DNA of 64,000 nt from Brevibacterium sp. p3-SID960. Its GTDB lineage: Bacteria; Actinomycetota; Actinomycetes; Actinomycetales; Brevibacteriaceae. The stretch is taken from positions 50,291 through 114,290 of the forward strand of contig NZ_JALXKS010000003.1 of the NCBI RefSeq assembly GCF_025144725.1, written 5' to 3'. Shown here in pieces: positions 54,792 to 62,585 of this stretch (position 1 is the first letter of the stretch; every line of letters starts with the position of its first letter). Under the pieces are notes generated by a model that saw nothing but the letters and a program-made list of their open reading frames with translations, was not told where the DNA came from and ran no database searches. A program made the translations under genes and the position numbers.

Positions 54792-56080
54792 AGGTGGTCC
54801 AGACGCAACTCCAGGTGGCCGAGTACTCCGAACACGACCGCCAGCGCTGGGTCGCCGAGCCGGCGAAGAACCCCCGCCGCACCGACTTCCAGCGCGACCG
54901 AGCACGTGTGCTGCACTCCTCGGGCCTGCGCCGGATGGGCGCCAAGACCCAGGTCGTCTCACCGGGCACCGACGATTTCGTGCGCACCCGCCTGACCCAC
55001 TCCCTGGAAGTCGCGCAGGTCGGCCGCGAACTCGCCCGCTACCTCGGCTGCGACCCCGAGATCGTCGACACCGCCTGCCTCGCCCACGACCTCGGGCACC
55101 CGCCGTTCGGGCACAACGGCGAAGCGGTGCTCGACGAGGTCTGCGCCGACATCGGCGGCTTCGAAGGCAACGCCCAGACCCTGCGGGTGCTCACCCGGCT
55201 CGAACCCAAGGTCCATGCCGCAGACGGCACCCCGGCAGGGCTCAACCTGACCCGCGCCACCCTGGATGCGTGCACGAAGTACCCGTGGCCGCGTGCGGAA
55301 TCGCCGGTGGCGAAGAAGACCGGCTCACCGGTGACGAAGTTCGGCGTCTACGACGACGACTGGGCTGTCTTCGATTTCTTCCGCGCCGGCCACCCGCTGG
55401 GTCAGCGCTGCATCGAAGCCCAGCTCATGGATCTGGCCGACGACATCTCCTATTCCGTCCACGACGTCGAGGACGCCGTGTTCTCCGGCCACCTCGACCT
55501 GTTTGCCTACCACAATGACCACGCACTGGCAGGGCTCATCGACATCACCCGCGCCTGGTACGTGCCCGATGCCCGCGACGAGGACATCGTGAAGGCGCTC
55601 TCCCGCCTGCAGGCGGCCAGCTACTGGCCGGCCGAACCCTATGACGGATCACGGCGCGCCCAGGCCGGCCTCAAGCACATGACCAGCCAGCTCATCGGCC
55701 GCTTCGCCGGAGCCGCCGAAGCCGCCACCCGCGAGGAGTTCGGCTGGGAGCCGCTGGGCCGCTACGACGGCAACCTCGTCGTCCCCGAATCCACCCGCTA
55801 CGAGATCGCTGTGCTCAAGGGCCTGGCCACGGTCACCGTCATGGTCGCCGAAGACCGTCTGCGCCTGCAGCGCATCCAGGCGCGTGTGCTCACGCAGCTG
55901 TGCGAGTACTTCAGCGAACGGCCTGAGGACATGGAGCGGATGTTCTACCTCGACTATCAGGAAGCCGAGGACGACGGGCAGCGGCTGCGGGTTGTCGCCG
56001 ATCACGTCGCCAGCCTCACCGACCACTCCGCCTGGGCGGCCTACCACCGGATGCAGGCCAGCGAAGCGAGCCTGCTGTAA
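54788..56080 (+). CDS. dgt: Deoxyguanosinetriphosphate triphosphohydrolase-like protein
   Basis: A 430-residue HD-domain dNTPase releasing triphosphate from dGTP or other dNTPs. The metal motif is in CLAHDLGHPPFGHNGE (H100, D101), with RTRLTHSLEVAQVGR just before. The C-terminal half is helical as in Dgt subfamily 2. It overlaps dusB by 4 bp, and its TAA stop shares one base with the dnaG ATG (TAATG). Dgt next to DnaG is conserved in actinobacteria and links dNTP pools to priming. Confidence 0.95.
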   Translation: MKVVQTQLQVAEYSEHDRQRWVAEPAKNPRRTDFQRDRARVLHSSGLRRMGAKTQVVSPGTDDFVRTRLTHSLEVAQVGRELARYLGCDPEIVDTACLAHDLGHPPFGHNGEAVLDEVCADIGGFEGNAQTLRVLTRLEPKVHAADGTPAGLNLTRATLDACTKYPWPRAESPVAKKTGSPVTKFGVYDDDWAVFDFFRAGHPLGQRCIEAQLMDLADDISYSVHDVEDAVFSGHLDLFAYHNDHALAGLIDITRAWYVPDARDEDIVKALSRLQAASYWPAEPYDGSRRAQAGLKHMTSQLIGRFAGAAEAATREEFGWEPLGRYDGNLVVPESTRYEIAVLKGLATVTVMVAEDRLRLQRIQARVLTQLCEYFSERPEDMERMFYLDYQEAEDDGQRLRVVADHVASLTDHSAWAAYHRMQASEASLL

Positions 56081-58074
56081 TGGCCGGGCTGATCGTCCGC
56101 GAGGACATCGACGAGGTCCGCTCCCGGGCACGCCTCGACGACATCATCGGCGAGTATGTCACGCTGCGCAGCGCAGGAGTCGGCAGCATGAAGGGACTGT
56201 GTCCCTTCCACGACGAGCGCACTCCCTCCTTCCACGTCCGCCCGCAGGTCGGCATGTACCACTGCTTCGGCTGCGGTGAGAGCGGCGACGTCTTCACCTT
56301 CCTGCAGAAGATCGACGGACTGACCTTCACCGAGGCCGTCCAGCGGCTGTCCGAACGCGTCGGCGTGCAGCTGCGCTACGAAGAGGGCGGGACCGGGCCG
56401 GACAAGGAGGCCATCGGCCAACGCCAGCGTCTCGTCGACATGCACCAGGTCGCCCAGGCGTTCTTCACCGAATACCTCGGCAGCCCTGAGGCGCAGATCG
56501 GCCGGCAGTACCTCACCGACCGCGGCTTCGACAAGCAGGTCTGTGAGACCTATGGCATCGGCTTCGCCCCCAGATCCTGGGACGCGCTGCTCAAGCATCT
56601 GCGCGGGCGCGGCTACAACACCGAGGACATCATCGCCTCGGGCCTGGTCAGCCAGGGCAACCGCGGCATCTACGACCGGTTCCGCGGCCGGCTCATGTGG
56701 CCGATCAACGACGTCACCGGCCGCACCGTCGGATTCGGCGCCCGCAAGGTCTTCGACGACGACCAGGGGCCGAAGTACCTCAACACGCCCGAGACCGCGC
56801 TGTATCGGAAGAACCAGGTGCTCTACGGCCTCGACATCGCCAAACGGCCGATCGCCCGCAGCAAGCGGGTCGTCATCGTCGAAGGCTACACCGACGTCAT
56901 GGCCGCCCACCTCGCCGGTGTCGAACAGGCCGTCGCCACCTGCGGCACCGCCTTCGGAACCGATCACATCAAGCTCATCCGGCGGCTGCTCGGCGACGAC
57001 TCAGCGCACTCCGGTGAGGTGATCTTCACCTTCGACGGCGATGAGGCAGGCCGGAAGGCCGCGCTCAAGGCCTTCGAAGACGACCAGAAGTTCGTCGCCC
57101 AAACCTTCGTCGCCATCGCCGAAGACGGCATGGACCCCTGCGATCTGCGCATCCGGAAGGGCGACGCGGCAGTCAGAGCGCTCATCGAATCGCGCCGGCC
57201 GCTGTTCGAGTTCGCCATCACCTCGACGATCGAGCGCTTCGACCTCGACACCGCAGAAGGCCGGGTCGGTGCCGTGCGGGCGGCAGCCCCGATGGTCGCC
57301 GGCATCCGCGACAGCATGCTCAGGCCGGAATACGAGCGCTTCGTCGCCGGTGCCGTCGGCGTCGACACCGCCGATGTGCACGCGGCTGTGCGCGCGGCCG
57401 GACGCAGGGCGGCAGCAGGCGCTCCCGGGGGTGGGCAGCAGGCCCGTGGCCAGCGCAGCCAGTACCCGCAGCAGCGGCAGCAGTCTCGGCAGCCCCCACC
57501 GGGACGGGGCGGTCCGTACGGGGATCCTGCCGGGCCGCCGCCGGGCAGCCCCGCCGATCAGACGGGTGCTGAGATCGCCGCCTACGAGCAGGAGTTCTCC
57601 GGTGCGCCGGCGAACACACCGAAGCTGCGGATCGAACGCGGTGCTCTCCAGGTGGCGATGCAGCAGCCGCAGTACGTCAACGCCACCCTTTTCGACGGGC
57701 TCAACGGCAAGGTCTTCTCCCACCCGGCCCACCGGGCAGTGCACCAGGCGATGAAGGACGCCGGCGGCATCCGCGCCGCAATCACCGACCCGGCCGGCTG
57801 GCCTGAGAAGGTCCTCGAAGCAGGTCCCGACCAGCTGCGCGGGTTCATCGGCGAACTCGCCGTCACCCCGCTGCCGGCCACAGACGGGCAGGGCGTCGAA
57901 CGCTACTCCCGCGGCATCATCGCCAGCCTGTTCGACGAGGACATGACCCGCATCGCCGCCGAACTGCACTCCCGGCTCTCCCGCACCGACCCCAACGACC
58001 CGGCAGCGACGAAGCTGCTCGAACAGCTCCAGGTGCTTGAGCGTCAGCGGGCGCGCCTGCGGGCACTCATGTGA
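56080..58074 (+). CDS. dnaG: DNA primase
   Basis: A 664-residue primase making RNA primers at the replication fork. The N-terminal CHC2 zinc finger (C41, H44, C62, C65) is intact. The TOPRIM core has EGYTDVM at residue 268 and FDGDEAGR near 319. A Gly/Gln/Pro-rich linker (about 440-490) precedes the C-terminal helicase-binding domain (about 530-664). It is the last gene of the dusB operon, and its translation is coupled to dgt by a one-base overlap. Confidence 0.97.
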   Translation: MAGLIVREDIDEVRSRARLDDIIGEYVTLRSAGVGSMKGLCPFHDERTPSFHVRPQVGMYHCFGCGESGDVFTFLQKIDGLTFTEAVQRLSERVGVQLRYEEGGTGPDKEAIGQRQRLVDMHQVAQAFFTEYLGSPEAQIGRQYLTDRGFDKQVCETYGIGFAPRSWDALLKHLRGRGYNTEDIIASGLVSQGNRGIYDRFRGRLMWPINDVTGRTVGFGARKVFDDDQGPKYLNTPETALYRKNQVLYGLDIAKRPIARSKRVVIVEGYTDVMAAHLAGVEQAVATCGTAFGTDHIKLIRRLLGDDSAHSGEVIFTFDGDEAGRKAALKAFEDDQKFVAQTFVAIAEDGMDPCDLRIRKGDAAVRALIESRRPLFEFAITSTIERFDLDTAEGRVGAVRAAAPMVAGIRDSMLRPEYERFVAGAVGVDTADVHAAVRAAGRRAAAGAPGGGQQARGQRSQYPQQRQQSRQPPPGRGGPYGDPAGPPPGSPADQTGAEIAAYEQEFSGAPANTPKLRIERGALQVAMQQPQYVNATLFDGLNGKVFSHPAHRAVHQAMKDAGGIRAAITDPAGWPEKVLEAGPDQLRGFIGELAVTPLPATDGQGVERYSRGIIASLFDEDMTRIAAELHSRLSRTDPNDPAATKLLEQLQVLERQRARLRALM

Positions 58075-58122
58075 ACCCGCCGGCATCTCGGGAACGGAGG
58101 CCAGCCGAGCCGGGGGAGTTGA

Positions 58123-59079
58123 TCAGCCGATGACGTGCGCCGGTGTGCGGCCGGCGGCGTGCTCGAGGAGGTTCTCGACCGCCCGGGAGAAGACACGGCT
58201 GACTGTATCGCAGGTCTGCGCCCCGGCATGCGGGGTGGCGACGACATTCGGAGCGTCGAGCAGCGGATGACCGGCGATGTTCGGCTCCCCGGTGAACACA
58301 TCGAGACCGGCGCCGGCCGTGTGGCCCGAGTGCAGCGAGGCCGCCAGCGCCTCCTCATCGACGATGCCGGCCCGCGAGAGATTCAGCACGATCGAACCGG
58401 CCGGCATCGCCGCGAGCTGTTCGGCACCGATGAGACCGTCGGTCTCCTCCGTCAGGGGCACGTGGATCGAGAGCACGTCAGCCTGCGGCAGCAGATCCTC
58501 AAGCGCCATGAACTCGATTCCCAGCTGCGCTTCGACTTCCGGCCGCTGGCGGAAGACATCGAAGTACACCAGGCGCATATCGAATGCCGCCAGACGGACA
58601 GCCAGCAGCCGGCCGATGTGGCCGAGCCCGATGATCGCAGCGGTCTTGCCTGAGAGCTCGATCGAGGAGTGCAGCCACCAGTTCGGGGTCCATTGGCCGG
58701 CATGCGCGGCGGAGTTGAGCTCAGGCAGATGGCGGGCACAGGCCAGCAGCGAGGCGACGGCGAGTTCGGCGACGGCCACCGAGTTCGCGCCCGGCAGATT
58801 GGCGACGGCCACACCGGCCCGGCGTGCGGCGTCGAAGTCGATGCCGTCGGTGCCGGCGCCGACGCGCTGTACCATCCTGAGCTTCGGGGCACGGGAGAAG
58901 ACGGCGTCATCGAGGACACCGGTGCCGTTGAGGATGTATTGGGTGCGGCCCAGTTCCTCATCCGAGGGCACTGGGCCGTCGGGGATGATGAGCTCGGCTT
59001 CGGGGACAGGGGTGAATGCGGCGCGCAGCAGTGACAGCACCTCGGGGTCCTGCTCGCCGATCCAGATTGCGGTGATCAT
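58123..59079 (-). CDS. D-isomer-specific 2-hydroxyacid dehydrogenase
   Basis: A 318-residue NAD(P)-dependent dehydrogenase. The Rossmann motif AAIIGLGHIGRLLAVRLAAF, the catalytic Arg in LNLSRAGIVDEEAL, the Glu in DVFTGEP and the His in VVATPHAGAQT are in order. Substrates of the family include glyoxylate, hydroxypyruvate and phosphoglycerate. It is divergent from the TetR regulator, across 98 bp with three dyads, and so may be part of its regulon. A second family member lies at 61.6 kb. Confidence 0.9.
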   Translation of the reverse strand: MITAIWIGEQDPEVLSLLRAAFTPVPEAELIIPDGPVPSDEELGRTQYILNGTGVLDDAVFSRAPKLRMVQRVGAGTDGIDFDAARRAGVAVANLPGANSVAVAELAVASLLACARHLPELNSAAHAGQWTPNWWLHSSIELSGKTAAIIGLGHIGRLLAVRLAAFDMRLVYFDVFRQRPEVEAQLGIEFMALEDLLPQADVLSIHVPLTEETDGLIGAEQLAAMPAGSIVLNLSRAGIVDEEALAASLHSGHTAGAGLDVFTGEPNIAGHPLLDAPNVVATPHAGAQTCDTVSRVFSRAVENLLEHAAGRTPAHVIG

Positions 59080-59120
59080 GCTCTCATCACATCACCCGAT
59101 GGTGAACAGAAGCGAAATAA

Positions 59121-59133
59121 TGCACACTGTGCA
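59121..59133. promoter_or_regulatory. TetR operator candidate 1
   Basis: TGCAC-N3-GTGCA dyad in the divergent region, upstream of the -35 box. It has the same half-sites as the dyad at 59154-59168, the two centres being 34 bp apart. Confidence 0.5.
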
Positions 59134-59140
59134 AATTTGC
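59131..59140. promoter_or_regulatory. GCAAATTTGC palindrome
   Basis: Perfect 10-bp palindrome that shares GCA with operator candidate 1. It may extend the binding region. Confidence 0.35.
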
Positions 59141-59142
59141 GC

Positions 59143-59171
59143 TTGACGTAAAGTTGCACTGGGTGCAAACT
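59143..59171 (+). promoter_or_regulatory. tetR promoter
   Basis: -35 TTGACG (59143-59148) and a weak -10 CAAACT (59166-59171) with 17-bp spacing. The -10 ends 6 nt before the GTG, consistent with a leaderless mRNA. Confidence 0.5.
59154..59168. promoter_or_regulatory. TetR operator candidate 2
   Basis: TTGCAC-N3-GTGCAA dyad located between the -35 and -10 boxes, where a bound repressor would block polymerase; autoregulation is likely. Confidence 0.6.
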
Positions 59172-59177
59172 CTCTAT

Positions 59178-59855
59178 GTGAGCACCCCCGAGACCGAAAG
59201 CCTCCGCGACCGCAAGGCCCGGCTGACCCGCCGGGCCATCCACGTCGCTGCCGTCAACCGCGTCCTGGAGGACGGCCTGGAGCAGGCCACCGTCGCGCAG
59301 ATCGCCGACGACGCCGGCATCTCCGCGCGCACCTTCTTCAACTACTTCGCCTCGAAGGAGGACGCGATCGTCGGCATGACCGACGTCGTCATCGACACCG
59401 ACCAGATCGAGGAGTTCCTCGAAGCCGACCCGGTCGGCGCAGATCTTGCTGAAGACGTCGCCCGGCTCATCTACGGCACATATCAGCTGACCTTCAACTC
59501 CGATGACGTCGTCCTCAAGCGCCGCCGGATCCTCGCCCGGTACCCGGCCCTCATGCGCCGCCAGTTCGAGAAGAACGAAGCCTTCGAGCACGCCGCCGCC
59601 GAGGTGGTTGCCGCCCGGCTGCGCCGCGGGGAGATCGACTTCGGCGGTGCTGACGGCACGCCAGAGGAGCTGGCGCTCATGCTCGTGCAGCTGTGTGCGG
59701 TGCCGCTGCGCTTCGCGGTGCGCACCGTAATGCAGTCCGAGCCGGAGCAGATCGCCGACCCGGACTTCTCCAAGAAGACATTCGAACGATCCATCCGGCT
59801 GTTCCGCTCGGTGCTGGCCGGAACGCAGACACCTCAGAAGGGAAATGGTACGTGA
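59178..59855 (+). CDS. TetR family transcriptional regulator
   Basis: A 225-residue regulator. The N-terminal helix-turn-helix (about 10-55; ATVAQIADDAGISARTFFNYFASKEDAI) is typical; the ligand-binding domain follows. GTG 59178 is chosen over an upstream TTG at 59154, which lies inside the operator and promoter. It overlaps the efflux gene by 4 bp (GTGA). By analogy with many TetR-MFS pairs it represses the pump until a toxic ligand binds; the ligand is unknown. Confidence 0.9.
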   Translation: MSTPETESLRDRKARLTRRAIHVAAVNRVLEDGLEQATVAQIADDAGISARTFFNYFASKEDAIVGMTDVVIDTDQIEEFLEADPVGADLAEDVARLIYGTYQLTFNSDDVVLKRRRILARYPALMRRQFEKNEAFEHAAAEVVAARLRRGEIDFGGADGTPEELALMLVQLCAVPLRFAVRTVMQSEPEQIADPDFSKKTFERSIRLFRSVLAGTQTPQKGNGT

Positions 59856-61564
59856 GGCGCATGGCAAAGGACGTGACCCCGCCCCATACGGCAGACGCTG
59901 AGTTCGCAGGCCATCGCGCGCCTGCACCGGCTGAACGCCGTGCGGTGACGTCTGCTGCCGACGACCCGGACGACAACGGCTCGGGCATGACGACCAGTGC
60001 GATCCTGTGGGTGTTCGCCGCCCTCATGGTCGCGATGTTCATGTTCTCGCTCAACCAGACGGTGCTGGCCACCGCCCTGCCGACGATCGTCGGCGAACTT
60101 CGCGGTGTCGATCAGATGCTGTGGGTCTCGACGGCCTTCATGCTCGCCTCGACGATCATGATGCCGATCTACGGCAAGATCGGCGACCTGTTCGGGCGCA
60201 AGCCGCTGTTCATCTTCGCGATCTCGATGTTCATGCTCGGCTCGGTGTTCGGCCTTATCGCCCCAAACATGTCGCTCCTCATCATCGGCCGTGTATTCCA
60301 GGGCATCGGCGGCGGTGGCATGATGATCCTCTCCCAGGCGATCATCGCCGCGATCGTACCCGCCCGTGAGCGCGGCAAATATATGGGTGCGATGGGTTCG
60401 GTCTTCGCCGTCTCGTCTGTTGCCGGCCCGCTCATCGGCGGCTGGCTGACCGAGGGGCCGGGCTGGCGCTGGAACTTCGCCATGAACTTCCCGCTCGGCA
60501 TCTTCGCGATCATCGCCGCGATGATCCTGTTGCGCGTGCCCGCCACCCGCCCGGAGATGCGTCCGCGCATCGACGTCGCCGGCACGGCGCTCATCGCCGT
60601 GTTCGCCTCCGCAGTCGTGCTCATCGCCGCATGGGGCGGCCACCAGTACGAGTGGACCTCACCGGTCATCCTCGGACTCGGTGCCGCCGCGCTCGTCGCC
60701 GGCACGATCTTCGTCTTCGTCGAACGCAGGGCAGCCGAACCGATCATGCCGATGTCGCTGTTCGGCGACCGCAACTTCGTGCTGTCCACCATCGCCGGAC
60801 TGACGATTGGTGTCGCGATGTTCGGTGTGCTCAGCTACATGCCGACCTACCTGCAGATGGTCCACGGCGTCGACGCCGCCAGCGCCGGTCTCATGATGGT
60901 GCCGATGATGGGCTGCATGCTCATCGTCTCCACCGGCATCGGCTTCGTCGTCGCACGCACCGGCCGCTACAAGTTCTACCCGATCATCGGCATGATCCTC
61001 ATCATCGCCTCGCTGGTGCTCATGTCACAGCTGCAGGCCGACAGCCCAGCCTGGACGACGATGATCTACCTTGCCATCATGGGGTCCGGGCTGGGCCTGA
61101 GCATGCAGCTGCTCGTCCTCGTCGTGCAGAACTCCTTCCCCGTCGAGATGGTCGGCACCGCCACCGCCTCGAACAACTTCTTCCGCCAGATCGGGGCCAG
61201 CTTCGGCATGGCGATCATCGGCTCGCTGTTCACCAGCCGCCTGATGTCGAACCTGACCGAGAAGCTCAGCTCCGTCCCCGGAGCCGACGCCAGCGGACTG
61301 CACGCCAACGAACTGACTCCTGCGGTGTTGTCCCAGCTGCCGGCCGCAATCCACGACCTCATCATCGGGGCCTACAACGATGCACTCGTGCCGCTGTTCC
61401 TGTGGGCAGCCCCGCTGCCGGTGCTCGGACTCCTCGTGCTCTTCTTCATCCGCGAGAAGCCGCTCGCCACCCGCATCGAACGCGCCCAGGCCCGCCCCAG
61501 CCAGCCGACCCGGTCTACGATTGACACCGAGGCCGACTCTGCTGCCCAGAAGCCGGCCACCTGA
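59852..61564 (+). CDS. DHA2-family MFS drug efflux transporter
   Basis: A 570-residue transporter with 14 predicted helices from about residue 52, as in the DHA2 (EmrB/QacA) group. NQTVLATALPTIVGEL in TM1, GKIGDLFGRKPLF in loop 2-3, and the motif-C-like segment GSVFAVSSVAGPLIGGWL mark a drug:H+ antiporter. GTG 59852 overlaps the tetR stop and has AAGGGA upstream; ATG 61 at 59861 is an alternative. It is co-regulated with tetR. Confidence 0.9.
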   Translation: MRRMAKDVTPPHTADAEFAGHRAPAPAERRAVTSAADDPDDNGSGMTTSAILWVFAALMVAMFMFSLNQTVLATALPTIVGELRGVDQMLWVSTAFMLASTIMMPIYGKIGDLFGRKPLFIFAISMFMLGSVFGLIAPNMSLLIIGRVFQGIGGGGMMILSQAIIAAIVPARERGKYMGAMGSVFAVSSVAGPLIGGWLTEGPGWRWNFAMNFPLGIFAIIAAMILLRVPATRPEMRPRIDVAGTALIAVFASAVVLIAAWGGHQYEWTSPVILGLGAAALVAGTIFVFVERRAAEPIMPMSLFGDRNFVLSTIAGLTIGVAMFGVLSYMPTYLQMVHGVDAASAGLMMVPMMGCMLIVSTGIGFVVARTGRYKFYPIIGMILIIASLVLMSQLQADSPAWTTMIYLAIMGSGLGLSMQLLVLVVQNSFPVEMVGTATASNNFFRQIGASFGMAIIGSLFTSRLMSNLTEKLSSVPGADASGLHANELTPAVLSQLPAAIHDLIIGAYNDALVPLFLWAAPLPVLGLLVLFFIREKPLATRIERAQARPSQPTRSTIDTEADSAAQKPAT

Positions 61565-61591
61565 ACCAGCCGACCCTTTGGAGGACCGCCC

Positions 61592-62557
61592 ATGACCGTC
61601 CTGACGATCCTCACCGCCCCTGACAAAAAGCGCCCAGCGCACTTCGACCGCTTAGCCGACGAGGCCAGCGAGGTGCGCTGGGTCGAAGCCGATGAGCTGG
61701 CCGCCGCTCTGCCCGGCACCGAGGTGCTGCTCATGTGGGACTTCTTCTCGCCAGCGCTTGAGGACGCATTCGGTGCTGCCGACCGGCTGCGCTGGATCCA
61801 CGCCGCCTCAGCCGGGGTCGACTCGCTCATGTTCGATCAGCTGCGTGACTCCGCGGTCACCGTCACCAACGCCCGCGGCACCTTCGACCGCCCGATCGCC
61901 GAGTTCGTCCTCGCCTTCATGCTCCACTTCGCCAAGGACTTCCCGGCCTCGCTGGCCCACCAGCGGCAGCGGATCTGGCAGCACCGCGAATCCCGCGACC
62001 TGGCCGGCTCCCACGCGATGATCGTCGGCACCGGGTCGATCGGCCGGGCGATCGCAGTCGCGCTGCGCGCACTCGGCGTGCACGTCTCCGGGGCCGGCTC
62101 CCGCGCCCGAGGCGGAGACCCCGACTTCGGAGAGATCATCGCCAGCGCCGATCTCGCCGCACACGTCTCAGACGTCGACTGGCTCATCAACATCGCACCG
62201 CTGACCGCACAGACGACCGGTCTCATCGACGCTGCGGTGCTGCAGGCGCTGCCAGCGAGCGCCCATCTCATCAATGTCGGCCGGGGCGCCAGCGTCGTCA
62301 CCGGCGATCTCGTCGCTGCACTGCAATCCGGGCAGATCGCCGGTGCCGGCCTCGACGTCGTCGACCCGGAGCCGCTGCCGGAGGGCAGCCCGCTGTGGCA
62401 GATGGGCAATGTCGTCATCACCCCGCACATGAGCGGCGACTCCGCCGGATGGTCGGACCGGCTGGCTGAGCAGTTCATGGCGAACTGGGACCGCTACCGG
62501 GCCGGCGAGCAGCTGTTCAACATCGTCGACAAGGCCAAGGGCTACGCCGCAGGCTGA
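61592..62557 (+). CDS. D-2-hydroxyacid dehydrogenase
   Basis: A 321-residue NAD(P)-dependent enzyme. HAMIVGTGSIGRAIAVALRALG binds the cofactor; the catalytic Arg is in INVGRGASVV, the Glu in DVVDPEPLPEGSPLW and the His in VVITPHMSG. The last motif, with W after S-A-G, fits the GhrA/CtBP-like glyoxylate/hydroxypyruvate group. It starts 27 bp after the efflux gene with TTGGAGGA upstream, so it is probably co-transcribed with tetR and the pump. Sequence differs from the divergent family member at 58.1 kb, so it is not a recent duplicate. Confidence 0.9.
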   Translation: MTVLTILTAPDKKRPAHFDRLADEASEVRWVEADELAAALPGTEVLLMWDFFSPALEDAFGAADRLRWIHAASAGVDSLMFDQLRDSAVTVTNARGTFDRPIAEFVLAFMLHFAKDFPASLAHQRQRIWQHRESRDLAGSHAMIVGTGSIGRAIAVALRALGVHVSGAGSRARGGDPDFGEIIASADLAAHVSDVDWLINIAPLTAQTTGLIDAAVLQALPASAHLINVGRGASVVTGDLVAALQSGQIAGAGLDVVDPEPLPEGSPLWQMGNVVITPHMSGDSAGWSDRLAEQFMANWDRYRAGEQLFNIVDKAKGYAAG

Positions 62558-62585
62558 CCCGGCCGGTGTGGGACAGGGGCGCCGA

